This document shows, in pieces, positions 61,351 through 64,000 of a stretch of DNA of 64,000 nt (the stretch's first letter is position 1; each line of letters begins with the position of its first letter). The notes under the pieces were generated by a model, which was given only the letters and a program-made list of their open reading frames with translations, did not search any database and was not told the origin of the DNA. The position numbers and the translations under genes are program-made. The DNA lies in the NCBI RefSeq assembly GCF_900141785.1, contig NZ_FQYP01000001.1, forward strand, positions 806,001 through 870,000, written 5' to 3'. The DNA is from Aquimarina spongiae. GTDB taxonomy: Bacteria; Bacteroidota; Bacteroidia; Flavobacteriales; Flavobacteriaceae.

Positions 61351-64000
61351 ATGAAACGTTATTACCAAATCATCGTTACCGCCAAACGTATGGTACTTGC
61401 AAGTACCATATACCTGGGATGCACTCAATCATTAATAGCTCAGGAACAGACCCCTATCTCCTCTCCAGATAAGGAAGAGAAATCAACTTTTAATATCCCT
61501 CTAGATAATTTTTATAGTAAGAAAATTTACCCAAAAGGAACTGGTAGGTCCTTTTTCAACTTTGGAGACATTTTGGTAGCCAGGGCTGTACTACCAGCTG
61601 CTAGTTTTTCTGAAGGCCCCACCTCAGGACAGTACATCGGTTCAGGATTAATCAATCAACAACCAGTTCCTTTTTTGAATAAACAACCCATTCAAGGTTT
61701 CTCCTCTGTATTAAACAACTACGATGGTACTTTCACAGCGCTATCCGATAATGGATTTGGAAGTATTGAGAACTCTGCAGACTATAATCTTCGTCTTTAC
61801 AGAATTCAACCGAAATTCAAGGCTTTTGTAGGAGGTGGAGAAGGTACCGTAGATATTGTAGACTTTATTGAACTGAAGGATCCCAATGGTCTTATTCCTT
61901 TTGCTATTGTCAATCATTTCTCTGACACCAGAGTACTTACCGGAGCAGATTTTGATATTGAATCCATTCAAAGAACTACTAATGGTGATTATTGGATTGG
62001 TGATGAGTTTGGTCCTTTTCTACTCCACTTTGATCGCAACGGGGTGTTATTAGACCCTCCTTTTGCTCTTCCAGATTTTGAAAATCCAGGAAAAGAACTT
62101 CGTGCACCACAGACTCCTTTTAATGAAGAGTTTAGCGCCCTTAGAGTGATGAATGCCATGCGAGCGCATGCAGTTGCCAATGGAAGCAAAGCGCCAGTAA
62201 TGTCACCATGGTTTGTTATGCTTGATGATCAAAATACGAACACAGTGGTAGGAAGCAGAACAAACCCTCCTTCAGGATTGCAGCAAGCATCTAGCGAATT
62301 ATTCAATGTTTCTTCTCTAAACAGAGCCGGTCATGATGTAGTGGTGTATACCGTGAATGATCTGGAAAACATGAACCTTCTTCTGGAACTTGGTGTACAG
62401 GGAATCATCTCTGATCGACCCGATTTACTTTTGGAAGCTGTACAAAGCTTTGATAAAGACAATGACGGAAAAGCCGATTTCATGGATGAAGATGGACTCA
62501 TCGATGTAACCCTATTCGACGCACAAGGTCATAGAGGTGCAAGAAACCTAAGGCCAGAAAATACAATCCCATCAATGGAAGCGGCACTCGATTACTTGAT
62601 GCCTACTTTGGAAACAGATTGCGGAATTACATTAGATGGTGTACCTATCCTAGATCACGATCCACATATTGAAGCCGCAAAAACCAGAAAAGCAGATGGG
62701 ACACCTTATGAATTTGAAGACGAAGTACTGGTAAAAGATCTTACCCTAAATGAAATCCAGACCACCTTTATCGCTGATAAAGTTCTATCAGGAAGACCAG
62801 CACAAACTAACGATCTTGCACTTTCTCCTGTATCGGTTGCATTTGCAAATCAAAACGGATTTATCGATCCTTATATCATGCCTTCTCTTCAGCAAATGTT
62901 TGATTTTGTTGAGTTTTACATCGAATATTATAAGAACGGACCCGGAGCATCAGATCCCGAAGCAGAGCAACGTTGGAAAAACGCTTCTAAGGTTCGTTTT
63001 AATATAGAAACCAAAATTAATCCAAGAACCGATACTGATGATCGTGGAGATGTATTTGCAGAAAGAACTGTAGATCCCGAAACCTTTACCAAAGCGGTTG
63101 CTGATGTCATCGTAGTCAACAATCTTACCGATCGTGCAGATATTCAAAGCTTTGATTTTAGAACATTATTGATTGCGCACAAATTGTATCCAGAAATTCG
63201 TACGGTGTGTCTACTTGGAGATTTCCCAAAAGTGGGAACTGCCGGAGACGGGACAAATTTACAGGATCAAAACGGACAAAACACTCCTTGGTTAGCTGGA
63301 ATGTACTGGCCATACAGGAGTACACAACTTACTAATCCTATCCGTGTTAAAGGAAGCGGTGGTTTTGAAGGAATGGCATTAACCACAGATGGCCAAAAGT
63401 TATTACCATTATTAGAAAAAACCCTTGTTGGATCAGAAAACAACAACTTATTAATTCACGAATTTGATTTAAATAGTAAAAGCTATACTGGTAAACAATT
63501 TCAGTATCCACTAGATGAAAAAGCTTCTGCAATTGGAGATTTTGTTATGTTCAGCAACAATAGAGGGCTTATTATCGAAAGAGACGGTTCTCAAGGCGAT
63601 CTTAATGGGTATAAAGCCATTTATGAAGTGCAAATTGATCAAGATGAAGAGTTAGCACAAAAAAGACTTAACGTAGATCTATTAGACATTAATGATATTC
63701 GCAGGTTATCACTACCTGGTCTAGAAGGAGACGTAGGTATTGGTAGAGATTTTGCTTTCCCTTTTGTAACTATAGAAAGTGTCGTGGTATTTAATCCTTT
63801 CCTGATTGGAGTTCTTAATGATAACAATTACCCATTTAGTATTGGACGCCACGTTGGGACTGGATTACCAGATGATAATGAGTTTATATTAGTATGGCTG
63901 GATCAACCTCTGGGAAGGCCATGGCGATCTTCTCGACCTAATAATAGGGTAACTCAAAATACCATCAAGGTATATCCAAATACTTTTAACAATCAGGTTA
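61351..64000 (+). CDS. Secreted phytase-like esterase with inserted, apparently permuted GDPD domain (partial)
   Basis: 883 codons are visible from the ATG at 61351 and the frame is still open at the edge. The N-terminus MKRYYQIIVTAKRMVLASTI and a hydrophobic stretch ending LIAQ form a signal peptide. Residues about 60-225 and 655-850 match the two halves of the esterase-like phytase domain: LSDNGFGS, GDYWIGDEFGPFLLHFDRN, then GGFEGMALTTDGQKLLPL and GDFVMFSNNRGLIIERD. Between them lies glycerophosphodiester phosphodiesterase sequence: VVVYTVNDLENMN and GIISDRPD (about 330-357), a Ca-binding-like DKDNDGKADFMDEDG linker (371-386), then GHRGARNLRPENT (393-405), LETDCGITLDGVPILDHDPH and FNIETK. 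The order is that of a circular permutation. The last residues, IKVYPNTFNN, look like the beginning of a type IX secretion tail. Confidence 0.85.
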   Translation, partial: MKRYYQIIVTAKRMVLASTIYLGCTQSLIAQEQTPISSPDKEEKSTFNIPLDNFYSKKIYPKGTGRSFFNFGDILVARAVLPAASFSEGPTSGQYIGSGLINQQPVPFLNKQPIQGFSSVLNNYDGTFTALSDNGFGSIENSADYNLRLYRIQPKFKAFVGGGEGTVDIVDFIELKDPNGLIPFAIVNHFSDTRVLTGADFDIESIQRTTNGDYWIGDEFGPFLLHFDRNGVLLDPPFALPDFENPGKELRAPQTPFNEEFSALRVMNAMRAHAVANGSKAPVMSPWFVMLDDQNTNTVVGSRTNPPSGLQQASSELFNVSSLNRAGHDVVVYTVNDLENMNLLLELGVQGIISDRPDLLLEAVQSFDKDNDGKADFMDEDGLIDVTLFDAQGHRGARNLRPENTIPSMEAALDYLMPTLETDCGITLDGVPILDHDPHIEAAKTRKADGTPYEFEDEVLVKDLTLNEIQTTFIADKVLSGRPAQTNDLALSPVSVAFANQNGFIDPYIMPSLQQMFDFVEFYIEYYKNGPGASDPEAEQRWKNASKVRFNIETKINPRTDTDDRGDVFAERTVDPETFTKAVADVIVVNNLTDRADIQSFDFRTLLIAHKLYPEIRTVCLLGDFPKVGTAGDGTNLQDQNGQNTPWLAGMYWPYRSTQLTNPIRVKGSGGFEGMALTTDGQKLLPLLEKTLVGSENNNLLIHEFDLNSKSYTGKQFQYPLDEKASAIGDFVMFSNNRGLIIERDGSQGDLNGYKAIYEVQIDQDEELAQKRLNVDLLDINDIRRLSLPGLEGDVGIGRDFAFPFVTIESVVVFNPFLIGVLNDNNYPFSIGRHVGTGLPDDNEFILVWLDQPLGRPWRSSRPNNRVTQNTIKVYPNTFNNQV

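Noticed and set aside
1-64000. tRNA, rRNA, CRISPR arrays, insertion sequences or prophage
   Set aside because: No transposase or integrase frames, no regularly spaced repeats, and no recognisable tRNA cloverleaf or rRNA segments in the intergenic regions that I read.

Overview
The window looks like chromosomal DNA of a marine member of the Flavobacteriia (Bacteroidota), possibly Aquimarina or a close relative; the genus is a guess from overall protein style. Evidence: AT-rich DNA, near absence of Shine-Dalgarno sites, several promoters of the Flavobacterium type (TAnnTTTG, sometimes with an upstream TTG), many lipoprotein signal peptides, a menaquinone operon, families largely confined to Bacteroidota (DUF6146, DUF6787, DUF5916, BatA-type vWA, 7TM-AraC regulators), and the start of a type IX secretion tail on the last protein. 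I found no rRNA, tRNA, insertion sequence, prophage or CRISPR array. Two genes run off the ends: ettA at the left and a large secreted fusion enzyme at the right.

Layout. 1-3046 (minus): ettA (partial), a small membrane protein and a secreted DNA/RNA nuclease lipoprotein. 3262-10053 (plus): acyl-CoA carboxylase beta subunit, a LytS/LytTR-type two-component pair, then four envelope proteins of unknown role including a vWA lipoprotein. 10474-12236 (plus): a small accessory locus with a direct-repeat operator candidate, a stand-alone AraC-type DNA-binding protein, two short double-glycine-leader peptides and a lipoprotein between them. 12334-15882 (minus): a secreted M24 peptidase and a vWA protein carrying a SusC-like plug but no barrel. 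15990-20811 (minus): menaquinone operon menA - MBL hydrolase - menC - CPBP protease - menE. 20895-26164 (plus): 7TM-AraC regulator, alpha-amylase lipoprotein, DoxX, GIN-domain protein, a small conserved protein.

26175-29053 (minus): two overlapping paralogous alpha/beta hydrolases, a porin-like protein, a ferredoxin. 29120-34217 (plus): LuxC-like reductase, serC, serA, DUF937, DUF6146 and DUF6787 proteins. 34214-35729 (minus): small membrane protein, folE, msrA. 35872-46150 (plus): DUF5916 outer-membrane protein, LolD-like ATPase, TIGR02757 protein, then a PhoX-like lipoprotein and di-heme peroxidase flanked by two paralogous GAF histidine kinases. 46147-47715 (minus): FAD dehydrogenase. 47910-52170 (plus): porin, BatA-type protein, a dihydroorotase homologue that has lost its metal ligands, a small membrane protein. 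52223-54879 (minus): porin of the alginate-export type with a secreted protein carrying two PilJ/NarX-like sensor repeats. 55207-61044: esterase, unknown protein, DUF1801/OmdA protein, cyclase-family lipoprotein and GH31 glucosidase. 61351-64000: a phytase-like esterase into which a GDPD-type phosphodiesterase appears to be inserted in circularly permuted order.

The most promising candidates for undescribed biology are the double-glycine peptide locus near 10.5-12.2 kb and the permuted GDPD/esterase fusion at the right edge. Second-tier points are the pseudo-dihydroorotase, the vWA/TonB-plug fusion and the kinase-flanked PhoX/peroxidase pair.
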